Positions 9,291 to 21,680 of a stretch of DNA of 64,000 nt are shown here, one piece after another; position 1 is the stretch's first letter, and the number at the start of each line of letters is the position of its first letter. Origin of the DNA: Arcuatula senhousia. Its lineage: Eukaryota; Mollusca; Bivalvia; Mytilida; Mytilidae. The position numbers were made by a program, and so were the translations under genes. A model generated the notes under the pieces. The model searched no databases. It worked only from the letters and a program-made list of their open reading frames with translations, and was not told the DNA's origin. The stretch spans positions 28,177-92,176 of the forward strand of contig CAXARO010000301.1 of NCBI GenBank assembly GCA_963971305.1, read 5' to 3'.

Positions 9291-11066
9291 GTGGGTGAAT
9301 GGCTTAGACCCAAGACTTTTTTTTTTAATGGGTTGAACTTTTCGGACTTTGCCGAGATAGGAGTGCCTTGTTGCATATGCAGTCACTCTTCAGAGACTTT
9401 GCCAACCCTAACTGGTCAGGGCATAGACGGGGTTACTTTGCCTACAATCATGAATGTGGCATTGGCACACCAAGAATTCCTCAATGGAGAGAGACATAAG
9501 AATAACGATGTCAAGGTCATGTTGGTGTTGTTGTCTATGGTAGATTTCTCCGATGACGTCGGAGAACCCTGTGGTATCCACAGGTAGAAAATATAGTTTT
9601 TGTTATGTATGTTACATCATGTTTGTTGTTGTTTTGGGGGGTTTTAACCAGCATATTTATAGCCACTTTTTGATTGGTCCTTACCTGATACTCAGACTTT
9701 GTTTCTTTAACTGGGGAAACTTTCGGTAACCGCTTCAATGTTGTCCGATCAATTGCTCTTTTGTTTTTTAAGAACAGAAATTCACCCTCCACGGATAAAA
9801 CCATCTTAGGAGTCTCAGCAATCGTACGTGCAGTATGTTGACAGACGACGCGTGGCCGTTACACAACCCAAAACACGGAGTATTTGTACCCAACGAAATA
9901 GTTCACAAATTGATAGTTCAAATCAATAGATTTAAGGTCACAAAAACATATATAAACATTGAACCAGTATTTGACAAGCAATCTGTTGATAAAAGGAATA
10001 TATATCATAGAAATATATTGTTAATATTTGATTTCTTTTTCCCACCGCCGTATGTTTATACTTTTCAATGATGGCGGACAGATGAATGACGACTGCAATG
10101 GATTGTAAGTGCAAACGTATTGTAATTGATTGTAAAATGAAGATTATAAAGCAAATAGGCATGTGACAAAAAAACACACACACATGTATGTACATGTACT
10201 GAAAATCAAAGGTTTCATGGTCACAAATAAGACTTTTATTCCTACCCAAACCACAGACACAGTCACACAGGCACTTGTCAACTATCAAAAAATAGGGGAT
10301 TGACTATTTGACTCGTATAAATGTGTGTACGACACCCAACACAATAATGACATACTTTCGGAGAGGTCACATGAACAGGGAAAAGTCACGCTCTGTGCGT
10401 GTTGAAGAACCCTCATGTAAGCCGTATGTGCATCTTGTCGTTGAATCCCTTCAAATATTTACAGTGACAACGTAACCTGATCACCAACTGGTGAAAAGGA
10501 GGGGGTAGTAATAGTGTGTACCCCGATCCAGTTTAAATAAATATGTTTAAACTAATAAATACTTTAATCCTTTTAATAAACAATATACAAATTAAACAAT
10601 AATAAAACTGTTTATTACATACTTAATATTTTAAACTTGTCCCTTTTCAAACTATTGGTGTCTGGAATTGAACCCCGCCACCGTAGCATGGCAAAGCACA
10701 TTTAATTAATCTCTTGCAATCCTTTGATGAACTTTGTCCTTTACATGTGTTGAAATTTTATCTCAGCTGTAAGTTCTTTCTTTGTCTTCTTTTTTTTTCT
10801 TTTAATTCTTGTATGTTTTCTTCTATTTTATTGTACTGTTTTACGGACGATGGAAAAACCACACGGTATGCTCTTTTCCTTATCTCTTTATCCGATGAAA
10901 AAATACAATGTCGGTGTTGGTCCTGTAAAGACAAATAAACTTAATATTTACATTGAAGCATTCATTTGTATAAAAACGATCTCAAAAAATGGTCAACGCT
11001 TCTCTAACAAAACGGTAATGGATAGTAAATAAATACAACGTATTTAAAACGATGCTTTACATAATA
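9291..11066. other. No gene; contains a dispersed repeat at 10515-10800
   Basis: ORFs here have no recognisable domain. At about 10515-10800 (minus orientation) lies a repeat that recurs at 23808-24008 (plus) and, diverged, at 53066-53200. It has a shared phrase around GGTTCAGTTCCAG, which looks like a tRNA-type B box, beside a TTTGAAAAGGGACAAGTTT segment. It may be an old SINE. Confidence 0.45.
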
Positions 11067-12299
11067 AAAAGCTACGCCGAGCGCAGCATGATACGACCGC
11101 AACATGTTGAGCCCTGTACGTTGGAGGCCCAATATGGATAGTCTATCGCTTTGGTCACATGCAGCCCATGGTGGACTTGTAAAGATTTTTGACACATGCA
11201 CCCTATGGTTGACTTTAAAATGCATATTTGACACATATATATTCACATCAACGTCTCATAGAAAAGTCTTATATTAATAGACATATTTGGTCCTTTTGGA
11301 GCCCTATTTTTAAAAAAAAAACAAAAAAAAACAGTAAGAATTATTGCAAATCTGATTAAAAATATGGACAGGGATTTTCACAAGGATTCAAATGAAAAAA
11401 ATGAAAATCAGACCAAAAATAAAAAGTTGATTTTATGGGCGTGGCATGTCTATGGCCCCCTGTAGCAATGTAAAGCTGCAATAAATTTCAAAACCATTGA
11501 CACATTAAGTTGACAGAATTCAATGAGCAATTCAACAAAAAAAATAATTTTCAAAATTGAATGGATAAAATTTTTACAACTTTTGTCAATGCACCCATTT
11601 TAGCCCCTTTTGGTCCTTTTTATCTAAAATGGTAGGGGCCACAAACCCCAAATACAGTACCAACCTTCCTTCAGTGGATAAAACCTTCATATTTAAACTT
11701 CACAACAATTGTCTGGTCCATTACAGCTTAATTTATTTACATGGACAAACTTTAAATAAAAATGGCGTTTTCTGCCCCTTTGACCCCTAATTTCTCAAAA
11801 ATGGTTGGAGATATTGCAAATCTGATTGAAAAACGCAGGCAGGGATTTTCACAAGGATTCCAATGAAAAAAAGATTTTCAAAATCGGACCACAAATAAAA
11901 AAGTTGAATTTTTGGGTGTGGCCCCTTTTTGACCCCCTGTAGCAATGTAACAGTGGAATATATATCAAAACCAATGACACATTTAGTTGACAGAATTTAA
12001 TGAGGAATTAAATGAAAAAAAATGATCAAAATCAGATAAAAAATAAACATTCTACAGAAGTTTTGTCACAACAACCATTTTAGCCCCTTTTGGCCCTTTT
12101 TTATAAAACCGTAGGGGCCAGAAACCCCAAATGCAATACCAACCTTCCTTTAGTGAATAGAAACATCATATCAAAATTTCAAAACAATCGGTCAATATAT
12201 ACTCAAGTTATCGCACGGAAACCAAATGTCCCCAGACGACGCAGACGCAGACAACATTGCCATAACATTATACGACCACAAATTTTTGCGGTCGTATAA
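11067..12299. mobile_element. Non-autonomous element with ATACGACCGCAA inverted ends
   Basis: Left end ATACGACCGCAA at 11091-11102 and right end TTGCGGTCGTAT at 12286-12297 are perfect 12-bp inverted repeats. The right end is itself a near-palindrome with ATACGACC at 12270. The inside is noncoding, with repeated GGCCCCTTTTGG-type phrases and internal near-duplications (accaaccttcctt twice). A related left part is at 56178 and right ends are at 52652 and 61655. There is no transposase, so it is a MITE-like element of unassigned superfamily. The similarity to other copies begins some 25 bp outside the left repeat. Confidence 0.6.
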
Positions 12300-12590
12300 T
12301 AAAAAAAGAATTTTCAAAATCAAATGAATAATCAACATTCTACAACAGCTTTGTCAATACACCCGTATTAGCCCCTTTTGGCCCTTTTTTCTGAAACGGT
12401 AGGGGCCACCAACCCCAAATACAATAGGAACCTTCCTCTAGTGGTAACAAACATCATATAAAAATTTCATAACATTTGGTCAATATTTACTCAAGTTATT
12501 GCACGGAAACCAAATGTCCCCAGACGACGACGACAACGACGACGACGACAACGACAACAGCAATTTTTTGCGGTCGTATAAAAAACTAAT
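12300..12590. repeat. Second copy of the right end of the ACCGCAA element
   Basis: This repeats the last 280 bp or so of the preceding element in direct orientation (shared phrase AGCCCCTTTTGGCCCTTTTT, then a GAC-rich tract) and ends again in TTGCGGTCGTAT at 12568-12579. It looks like a partial tandem duplication. The truncated BEL element begins just after. Confidence 0.6.
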
Positions 12591-12626
12591 CAAAAGGGTT
12601 CTAAAAAATGTACGCAACATTACCAA

Positions 12627-14885
12627 TTGATGTTAAATAATTTAAAGATTATAGATATTTTGAACATTCGTATGTCCTTGACAGAATCAGTTCGACCAAT
12701 TAATTGGGACGATGACTTACCTGATCATTTGAGAAGTAAATGGGAAAACTGGGTTAAATCCCTTGTTTCACTGCAGGACATATACATTCCTCGGAAATAC
12801 TCTTCGATTTCATTTGCTCAAGCTAGTAAACGTGAAGTACACATATTTAGTGATGCGTCTAAAGATGCGATAGCCTCAGTTGCATACTTGAAACTTGAGC
12901 AGGATGGCAAAAGTGATGTTTGTTTTTTAATGAGCAAGGCTAAAGTGGCACCAGTGCACGGGCGCACAATACCCCGTCTAGAATTATGTGCGGCAGTTCT
13001 CTCCATTGAAATTGCTGATCTTGTTAAAGAGCATCTTATGATTGACTCAAGTGATTTCTATTACTACACCGACAGCCAAGTAGTTCTTGGATACCTTTCA
13101 AATGAAACACGCCGCTTCTATGTGTATGTTTCCAATAGGGTGAATAGAATCAGATCAGCAAGTTCACCAAATCAGTGGTATTATATTTCAATCGACAACA
13201 ATCCAGCAGATGTTGCAACACGTTGTATAAGTGCTTCAGATTTACAAGGTTCAAAGTTTTTATCAGGACCCGACACTTTGCGAGACGATTGTAGTAGTGA
13301 TGTCTCTGCAGGCAACTATGAGTTAGTGAGTCCAGATCAGGATAAGGAGTTATACCCAGAGGTTAACGTGCGTAAAATTGTTGTTCATGATAAAGTGATT
13401 GATTGGTCAGGTAAAATTGAAAGATTCTCAACATGGAATAGTCTGATAACAGCTATTACCGTTCTGAAAACAAGGATTAGAAAGCTTCACGGTGAATCAA
13501 TTCCTACAAGAGATGAAGTTGAGCGTTTTGTACTGAAGTGTATTCAGAACGAAATTTTTGAAAGCGACATCGAATCGATCAAGCACGAAGGTCAGTTGTC
13601 TCGTTCTAACTTGTTACCGCTTTCACCCATATTGGATAGTTTTGGTATCCTCAGAGTCGGAGGTCGTCTTAGTAAGCAGTCTGATATCAACCTCAATGAT
13701 TCACACCCAATCATCATTCCGAAGGATCATCATGTTGGATTGTTACTTGTTAGACACTTTCATAATCAATGTGGACACCAAGGTCGACACCTGACCGAAG
13801 GAGCTCTACGCTCAGCTGGGTTTTGGGTCATTGGTAGCAAACGTTTAGTCTCGTCACTTATCAGAAACTGTGTTATTTGTAAAAAGATGAGAGGAAAATT
13901 CTGTTTTCAACAAATGTCAGACCTTCCTCAAGACCGGATTAGCTCAGGCCCTCCATTCACATTTGTAGGAGTTGATACATTTGGCCCGTGGCCTATAATT
14001 CAACGTAAAACACGTGGTCTAAATACAACACAAAAACGATGGGCAATCTTATTTACCTGCCTCGTATCAAGAGCCATTCACATTGAAGTAATCAGTGATT
14101 TAAGCAGTGAATCTTTTATAAATGCATTCCGTCGCTTCATAGCAATCAGGGGACCAGTCAAAATTATGCGTTCTGACAGAGGCACTAATTTTGTTGGGGC
14201 TATTCACGATTTGGGTTTTGACGCGGAGTATGCTGAAACAGGTCCAGTAGGAAGAATGTTAACCACCCATGGCACAACCTGGAAGTTTAACCCTCCAAAT
14301 GCTTCCCATTTTGGCGGAACATGGGAAAGGATGATAGGGATACGTCGAAGGATTTTAGACAATATGTTACTTGGAACTGGACACTCACTTACACATGATG
14401 TATTAGTGACTCTTATGGCAGAAGTTATGGCAATTGTAAATTCTAGACCACTTGTGCAAGTCTCCACAGATCCGCAAGATCCACAAGTATTATCGCCAGC
14501 GTTACTTCTCACTCAGAAACAAAGACTCGACAGTCATTCTTTACCTGAATTCAATAATAAAGAAATGCTGAAAAGTCAGTGGAAATTAGTACAAGGTTTA
14601 GCAGATCAGTTCTGGACAAAATGGAGGAAGGAGTATTTGCACACCCTTCAGCTCAGGAACAAATGGCAAGTCTCTACCGACAATGTGAAAGCTGGTGATA
14701 TCGTTATTATGAGGGACAAAGAGTTGTGCCGTAGTGAATGGCCAATGGCCATAGTTACACAAGTTTTTCCAAGCGACGACTCAAAAGTTAGGAAAGTGGA
14801 AGTCCGAATCTTGAGAGGCCATAAACAATGTACTTACATCCGTCCAATCGTAGAATTGATCCCTCTTGTAGAAGTTTCAGACTAA
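12627..14885 (+). CDS. pol: BEL/Pao pol, 5'-truncated: RNase H, integrase
   Basis: 752 residues without a break; similarity to BEL/Pao polyproteins starts near residue 20. RNase H: HIFSDAS (Asp76), LELCAAV (Glu119), YTDSQVVLGYL (Asp149), then NPADVATR. An HHCC zinc-binding motif lies around residues 377-418. Integrase core: GVDTFGPW (Asp450), RSDRGTNFVGA (Asp517), GGTWERM (Glu567). The C-terminal DUF5641-type module has FWTKWRKEYL and GDIVIMRD. Gag, protease and RT are absent, and the 5' end lies close to the ACCGCAA repeat. The ATG at 12627 is just the first in the open frame, not a native start. The polypurine tract and 3' LTR follow. Confidence 0.9.
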   Translation: MMLNNLKIIDILNIRMSLTESVRPINWDDDLPDHLRSKWENWVKSLVSLQDIYIPRKYSSISFAQASKREVHIFSDASKDAIASVAYLKLEQDGKSDVCFLMSKAKVAPVHGRTIPRLELCAAVLSIEIADLVKEHLMIDSSDFYYYTDSQVVLGYLSNETRRFYVYVSNRVNRIRSASSPNQWYYISIDNNPADVATRCISASDLQGSKFLSGPDTLRDDCSSDVSAGNYELVSPDQDKELYPEVNVRKIVVHDKVIDWSGKIERFSTWNSLITAITVLKTRIRKLHGESIPTRDEVERFVLKCIQNEIFESDIESIKHEGQLSRSNLLPLSPILDSFGILRVGGRLSKQSDINLNDSHPIIIPKDHHVGLLLVRHFHNQCGHQGRHLTEGALRSAGFWVIGSKRLVSSLIRNCVICKKMRGKFCFQQMSDLPQDRISSGPPFTFVGVDTFGPWPIIQRKTRGLNTTQKRWAILFTCLVSRAIHIEVISDLSSESFINAFRRFIAIRGPVKIMRSDRGTNFVGAIHDLGFDAEYAETGPVGRMLTTHGTTWKFNPPNASHFGGTWERMIGIRRRILDNMLLGTGHSLTHDVLVTLMAEVMAIVNSRPLVQVSTDPQDPQVLSPALLLTQKQRLDSHSLPEFNNKEMLKSQWKLVQGLADQFWTKWRKEYLHTLQLRNKWQVSTDNVKAGDIVIMRDKELCRSEWPMAIVTQVFPSDDSKVRKVEVRILRGHKQCTYIRPIVELIPLVEVSD

Positions 14886-15058
14886 TTTTGATACATGCAT
14901 AAAGTTGTACTTTTGAACATTTTTTTGATTTTGTTGCTAGGGAAGCAAGAATGTATTTCATAATTCATTGTAATATTTTTGTGTAACTTTATATTCACAT
15001 CTGTATCTTTACTTTATATGTAATATCTGGTGATTTTTTGTAAAAATCAGGAAGGGAG

Positions 15059-15820
15059 TGTGCTGGATTCCGAATAATTTTTGCATAATTTTCCGTCATT
15101 GGTTTTTCAATAGTATGATTTTTACATTTTCCGGCAACATTGCCTCACATGTTTTTGCAAATTTTGTGACTTTATACATCTTTAGAGAGCCTCATGGCAC
15201 CAAAGTGTAAGTTTATTCATGTTTATAAAAGTTATCATATCCATTGCTTTTCGTTCAGCTCATTCACCATAAAGATTTTTGAGTATTTTACAACCCAGCA
15301 CCCCGTGACCTCATTTTGTCATGTAACTCTCCCGTTTATCATTTTTATTAGGTGTACACAAGTTTTATATGAATACTTTACCTTTAATACATTTTATTAC
15401 CACATATTCATTCCTCTTTTTATAAATTTTTCTATGTAGAAGGGTCATTTTCGACGATTTTTTGTATGTCCTAGATATTAACCCTTTGTTCACAGTGTAA
15501 TTCACAGTAGGTAAACTGCTGATCGAATTTTCTGTTTTCTTATTATCACTGTCATATATATGCGAATCTGATTAGATGTTTTTTCATGCATATTCTATGT
15601 TTTGGTAGTGATATTTTATCACTGATTGTCTGATATATTATGCACATATACCATTGATTGTTTTTTGCCATGTCTTGATATTTCAAGTAATTTTCATTGC
15701 GAGAGTTAAAACCCTCTCAGGAGGTTTTGTTCATCAGTGGGAAATGAATCATCAATTGGATTTTGTCTTCCCTTTTCTCTTGCGCCAGAACATCAGTACA
15801 ATAAACACTTTTCAAACACA
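15059..15820 (+). repeat. 3' LTR of the BEL/Pao element
   Basis: Directly after a polypurine tract GGAAGGGAG (15050-15058), the sequence begins TGTGCTGG, a normal LTR start. An AATAAA lies at 15800-15805. The end is placed at the CA near 15818-15820 by inference, because the partner 5' LTR is missing. It abuts the CCCAGCAG-type terminus of the next element. Confidence 0.6.
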
Positions 15821-16079
15821 TTAACGTCCCAGCAGACACGTAACGTTGATTCAACGTGGAAATATCGTGGATTTTTGGTGGGTGGGTTGATCGACGTTAT
15901 TTCCACGTCAAATCCACCCACGCAATTTCCACGTTGTAGTTTCAACGTGTTATATACGTTGTTTCCACGTGGATAAGTTCAACGTTGATTTACCGACGTA
16001 TTTTCCACGTTGAAAACTTCAACGTTGATTTACTGACGTGTTTTCCACGTTGAAAGCTTTAACGTTCACTTACTTATAA

Positions 16080-19000
16080 AAATTACGTCTACAGGAGGCC
16101 TAGTTGTATTTAAGTGTGTCTTAGTAAAAAAAAATATTGGTTTATTTAAGAAATGTCTATAATTAGGTAGTTCTGGGTTAGTTTACTCATTTTTAACATT
16201 TAAAATTCCGGCTTATTTGGATTATATCGAAATGCTGTTCATGACCAGAAAAAAAAGGGGGGGGTAATTCCCTATGTCATGACAGAAGAAAGAAGTGGAT
16301 ATGTTGATGCATAGATACGCGCCTGTTGTGTTTTGTGGTGGGGACCATATATATGTTGAATTTCACACACTTTTAAGTGTTTCTGTTTGTTGTGTTGGAA
16401 ATTTTTTAAAATTTTGATTTCAAATTTTGTTTGTTTGGTTTTTTTTTGTTTGTTACCCCTCCTTTTTTAAATTAAAAACATGTAAAATATGGAATATTCA
16501 TTTATAAATATTTGACAATTGAAGTATGACTCTGCGTTTAAATTTATCGAGTTCCAACTTCGATCGATACTTTGACGATATAATTTTTGCTGCTTGTTTC
16601 GCGTTTAAATATTCGCGCCAATTAAACCGGAAATGTATTTTAAGCAATGTCATGCGCAGTTGAGTGCGCGGTCATTTCGCACCAATTTCGAATCACAATA
16701 TCAACAAAGAACAAAGAACAGTACTCGACTCGACGACTCGACAAACACTGCAACATAAACATTGCACAACATCTGTTTGCATATATATTGACGTAAGTTT
16801 GAAACAATTTGAAGCGAAATCCTCAGGTATTAAAATTATTAAAACAGGCAAACAACCAAAATTATATTTGTTTGAATTTGCATGGCATCAGGCATGATAT
16901 CTTTTTCATCGACAAAAGAAAATGCATGCTTGAGGAGTCGAATGTGCATCCAACTTTCCTTCGATACAGAACCTAACATAATATGTAGCGAAATTTGTAC
17001 AAAGGGACGACCATTTGTCTATGACTATGATTTGATTTTTTTTTTTTGGGGGGGGGGTCTATAAAAAATTATTTTTATTTGATTTTGGACCAGAAATGAT
17101 ACACATACGAATTTTTCTCAAAATCGGCGGATACTAAAGCTAGGGTCGCTCCCAAAAAATTATTTTGAAGCTCCAAAAATCCATTGAAGATTCCCTTGAC
17201 CCCCTGTCAAAAATATACTTTGAGACCCCTATAGATAATCATGGCAGCCTCTGAGGCATGCCCCGGCAAAGTGTGTTCTCCGTGACGTTTAAGTGGCCTA
17301 TCGATTTACACTTGTTCCTGTGTAAGTCTGTTCACATTAATGTCTAGTGAAAACATAAATTCAAAATCTATAATATAGATATATAATATGGATTAAAAAT
17401 CTGAGGTTTTTCAGTCATCGAAATTAGCACAGGACCGACAGCCCGTGTCCTGTAAAAATGTGTTCTGTCCTGTGAATTTTAGCAACTTTTGTAACACAAT
17501 CATAATAGAATATTTCCTAAAAAATGGATTCGGTCCTGTGAATCCCAAATCCTAAATTTGATGACTGGTTTTTGTCTCGCCTGCAAAGCAGAGTGAGGTC
17601 TCGTGCAATTTGGCAGACTACATTTTGTACAATAGTGCATGAACTTGCTTCGCCTGCATATAATCTGTCCAGTCCTCAGATTCTTTACCATCTTCTATAA
17701 AAATAAATATATTTTCTGACCCAAACAAATGGTCGTCCCTTAAACCGGGATAAATTGGTTGATAGAATCTGATTCAAATCTATCTTCCTATAACTTAAAA
17801 TTTCTAAATGCCTGACATGTGTACATGTACATTTTTAAGTCCGCCAAAATGGAATCTTTGATAAGGCCTTTTTTTACTGCATGTCTTGTCTACTACAACT
17901 TCTACAAAAAAAAAAATGTAAACAGTCTGCACCTTTAGCCACTTGCCCGAAGCCAGTGTCTAGTAAAAATTCATTCGGGCAAGTGAAAAATTAGAAAATT
18001 TTTGTTTGAACATATACATGTAGTAACATTTTACAAAAAAAACATAAGAATTTCATGGTTCAGACTAGTAGCTGAAAAAGTTTTTGGCACACACTGTAAA
18101 ATTTACCGGACATGAGTCCAGTAAGTATGTAAAAAATGCTGGACATGCTTAAATTTTACAAGTTGGGTCAGACGCAATTCACAAACCAACTATTAAAGCT
18201 CTGTGGACTGGCAATATTTCAGAGTTTTCAACATGCCTCGCCCAAGTCATAAATACACGTATCATCTTTTACCATTGCATCATTTACTCCACATTTGAAT
18301 TAGACATGTTTGCTCTGAATGGTTCACATCGCATGAATTTTTCTCTCCTGAGACTTGGGGAGCGATCATTTGATTTTTAAGGGGGTGGGGGTGGGTGGTG
18401 GCTATGGTAAAATTTAAAATAAAAAGGCAGGATGACAAAAATCCAGAAATAAAAAAACCAGGACAGTGCTTTGAATTAAAAAGGGCAGGGTGGTGTTTTT
18501 TGGCTGAAAAATTTATAGTAGTTTTTTTTTTAAATTGTGCCCATTACATGTAGCTACATGTAAATAAAATCCAGACTCTGCATTTTCTGAAAATAAAAAA
18601 GCAGAACGTAGAAAATCACCATAGCCCCGCCCCTTTGCATCAAACGGTTGCTCCCTTAAGGGCATGTTTCACTAGATCTTTATTTTTGTAGATTCTGTAT
18701 GGGTTTCAGCAGAAACAGAAATTAAGATAGCGAAGCTTGTAGCCCAGACCTAATCTTTAACTTTGCTGTATAATGTCTATATGTTCATATAAAATTTTTC
18801 CAAAATGTTAGTAGCCCAGCTCAAAATCTAGGGACCGTGGGCCTCTGAGCCCCTGCTAATTTCAGTCCTGGTTTGGCTAAAAGGCTGCTACAATAAAATA
18901 AAATGGGATGTGGAATATTAGAGTATGCGACACTGCTTTGCGTACATAAAAAGTGGTCCTAATAGGCTTTTAGACATTTACTTCCTAATTTGTTGACATA

Positions 19001-19380
19001 TTATTGTATGATGCTGTCTTTGTTTGCGTCCGTTTTGAAGTGTTCCTACAATAACTAATATAAATAAGTTCTAGTTACATGTATCCCACTGCTTTGAAAT
19101 TTTGCAATGATGTGCCTACACATGTAACTATAAAAGGATGGATGAGATTGATTTTGGGTTCCCCTTTTTATGCCCCGTCAACAAAGTTGAAGGCATATAG
19201 TTTTTCGATCCGTTCATCCATCCTTCCGTCCATAAATTAGGGCCCTTGAATTTAGCAATTTTTTTAAAAATAACACTTCTTCGTACTTTTTTCTACATCC
19301 ATGCATATATTCAAAAGATTTTTGGTTGCTTGTATTTTAGGTGCATGTGCATGTGTTAAAAATTGCTTGTTTTTTTTTAA
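16080..19380. other. Long noncoding stretch with repeat fragments
   Basis: No gene recognised in 3.3 kb. It contains a G-run near 17048 and a lone TTTTTGTCTCGCCTGC at 17569-17584, identical to the inverted ends of the 24086-25399 element. It also has repeated phrases about 'tccagtaaaaat/ggacatg' near 17410-18160, and at 19168-19260 the start of a repeat (TTATGCCCCGTCAACAAAG) also seen at 19652. Confidence 0.5.
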
Positions 19381-19390
19381 CAGTAAGTGA

Positions 19391-21680
19391 ATGATGACCT
19401 CTCTCAGACAATGGCGTCAATACAATGCTGAGTTGAAAGCTCTGATGGAATCCAGTGATGATGAACAACGTGTGCAGGACTTAAGTATGGTAGAAAATGA
19501 TAATGATGAAAGACCTTTTTATGATAATACAATTAATGAAAGAGAAAATATTGAACCAGAGACTGAGCAATCTGTGCCAGATGACATAATTGAACTTCCA
19601 GAGTATGATCATGACAGTTCATCTGATTCTGAAATTATTTTCAGAATTTTTTTTATGCCCCGCCAACTCTGTTGCGGGGTATATAGTTTTTCGGTCTGTT
19701 GGTTTGTCCGTCACACTGAACATTTTCGTCCATTTCGAATAAGCTACTATTCACATCTTCTTCAAATTTTGTGCACTGCTTCATTATGCATAGTACTACA
19801 CATTGCACCTGCAAATTGGTCATTTCCTTCATGTCTGTCAGTTTGAAAAACTTAGGTTTACCTTTCAGGTTCACCTTTTTTGAGACATCATACTGAACAA
19901 AGAGAGATAATCCAAACTAAAATTTTGAAAAACAAGTTTATGCATATTAATCAAAGCTGCCAGCAGGCATCAGTGTCGTTCTGACGCATCCTTGTTATCT
20001 AGACTATTGAAGCCATCTTAATCCTCTTAGAGTAGGGCCTTTTATCACTGAACCTTATGCAGTTGTAACTTATGTTTATAAACTTCTTTTAGAAAAGGTA
20101 TGTTATACAGATTGGCGGAAGAGATGCCACAGACCATCTCAAGAAGGCAGTACAAAGGTAAATACTATTTAATTCACTAATTGAGTATTCCATTACTCAT
20201 TTTTAGCTCACCTCACGAAAGTGAGAGGGGCTTATGTGATACTCCCGGCGTCGGCGTCCGCACCCACATACAGAAGAATGCATGGTTAAGATACATACAC
20301 AAACTTTTGGCCATAAATTTTCAGTGGCATACCTTTGAAATGATCTGGATAAATACTTTACCAACTGGCCTCCTACTTTCGGCAAATATCCCCAATATGT
20401 GAATTCTTATTTAAACCCTGCCCAAAATACAATTTCTAGCTGTAATTAAAGATATTAACATCATCCACTTTATTTAAAAGTTCTTATTTTGTCAATTAAT
20501 GTAAATTAAATGTTGGATAATCATGTCGATTTACTATTTCATCATCAGGTTTCTATCCAACCAAGCCATGTCTTACATGAACATGACAGGAAAGAATGAA
20601 AAGTTCGGATTCAAAGAGACGAACTTGTTTAAAGTAATCAGGGGTAAGTAAAGCTATGGAAACATTAACATATTTGTAAAGAACCATCATTTGATAATTA
20701 TTTATAAAATATCTTGATTCAGCTGCAAGGTGTCATTTTTTTATATCCCGGCGACGACATGTTGGGGCATTAAGTTTTACTCATGTGCGTATGAATTTCC
20801 GTCAAGCTTTTCTCAGTATGACAAACTATACGTTCTAAGCAAATTTTAGACTTGTCGGACATCTACTTCCTGTTTGGGGCTGGATCGATACCAAAATCAA
20901 CATGAAAATTTTCGTCAAATTTTTCTCAGAAACCGTACATTAGAATGATTTGAAACTTGGTAAGATGGTTTAGTATGATGAACTATGGGTCCTAAGCGAC
21001 TTTCAGACCTGTCGGACTTCAACTTTTTACTTGAGGTCAGTGGGGGCATCCATGTCCCATGGACACATTCTTTATTATACCCCTGCTTTGAAGAAGAGGG
21101 GAGTATACTGTTTTACCCTTGTCTGTCCCTCCGTTATTCCGTAACAAAAACTTTCGTCACAGTTTTCTCAGCAACTACTTAAGATAGAGGTCTGATATTT
21201 TGCATATAGCAAGTTAGTAAGTAAGTAAATTCTTTATTTCAAGAGGGTTACACAGTTAGTTTTACAACCAATCTTCCCTGAGGCCCTCAATACAAATTGC
21301 AAAAGTACATTTGTAATTATAAAAGTGAACATTACAATATTCATAATGATAAGAACAATACAATCAATCAGCTTTATCATTCAATGCAATACAAAAGTTA
21401 AGGATAGCTTTATCCTATAGTCACATATATGGTGTATAGCGAATTAATGTTTTAATGACAAAGTCTGCCTTGTTTTTAAATCAAACATGAAGACATATTG
21501 AAATTCTTGCAAAGGTTATAAGTGGTTTATGTAAAAATATAGATCTTGTTAATTTTCATTTCAGAAGCAGTATTGTACTCCCACAAGACATCGGAGACGG
21601 TCATAGTGGACGAGTGTTCCAAATTCTTGAAATATGCCCCAAAAAGAGCGGGTGGCATAAGAATACCAACAAACAATTAA
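19391..21680 (+). CDS. Spliced gene with DUF4806-like C-terminal domain
   Basis: A candidate first exon starts at 19391 (MMTSLRQWRQYNAELKAL, then an acidic segment) and is lost in a repeat at about 19650. Three further exons have clean borders and matching phases: 20093-20157, 20549-20643 and 21565-21680, ending in TAA. Their product has the order seen in DUF4806 proteins: a V(I)QIGGRDATDHLKKAV helix, then FLSNQAMSYMNMTGKN, then FKETNLFKVIR, then a conserved helix and a basic C-terminus. DUF4806 genes are multi-copy in invertebrates and often repeat-associated. It sits between inverted termini (15.8 and 22.85 kb), so it may belong to a transposon. The first-exon junction is unproven. Confidence 0.45.
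19652..19960. repeat. ATGCCCCG-type repeat interrupting the gene
   Basis: It begins TTTATGCCCCGCCAACTCTG, with a small stem (GCGGGGTAT), then a sequence like that at 19168-19260 (both run into TATATAGTTTTTCGGTC). This is a dispersed noncoding family. It falls right after the last codons readable in the first exon of the DUF4806-like gene. Confidence 0.5.
20743..21061 (-). repeat. GGGGGCAT-ended repeat (inverted copy of 61044-61483)
   Basis: Reverse-complement copy of the element at 61044-61483. Shared phrases include CCGTCAAGCTTTTCTCAG, CGACTTTCAGACCTGTCGGACTTC and, at the end, GTGGGGGCATCC. It lies in the last intron of the DUF4806-like gene. An unrelated TATACCCCTGCTTTGAAG repeat follows at about 21078. 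Confidence 0.6.
21212..21440 (-). repeat. 3' end of a retroposon with TTAC-type tail
   Basis: It begins GTTAGTAAGTAAGTAAATTCTTTATTTC, which read on the minus strand is a sequence ending in AATAAAGAATTTACTTACTTAC. This is a polyadenylation-like motif plus a 4-bp tandem tail, as on CR1/L2-type LINE or SINE ends. The family is not determined. Confidence 0.4.

Noticed and set aside
12818..13006. Minus-strand ORFs inside the BEL pol genes (also 13558, 14204, 42117, 43238, 47735, 48368)
   Set aside because: Shadows of the real pol or RT frames on the other strand; no composition or motif of their own.
15827..16075. CRISPR-like regular CAACGT repeats
   Set aside because: Units are short, irregular and partly palindromic with no spacers, and the host is a eukaryote. 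They are subterminal transposon motifs.
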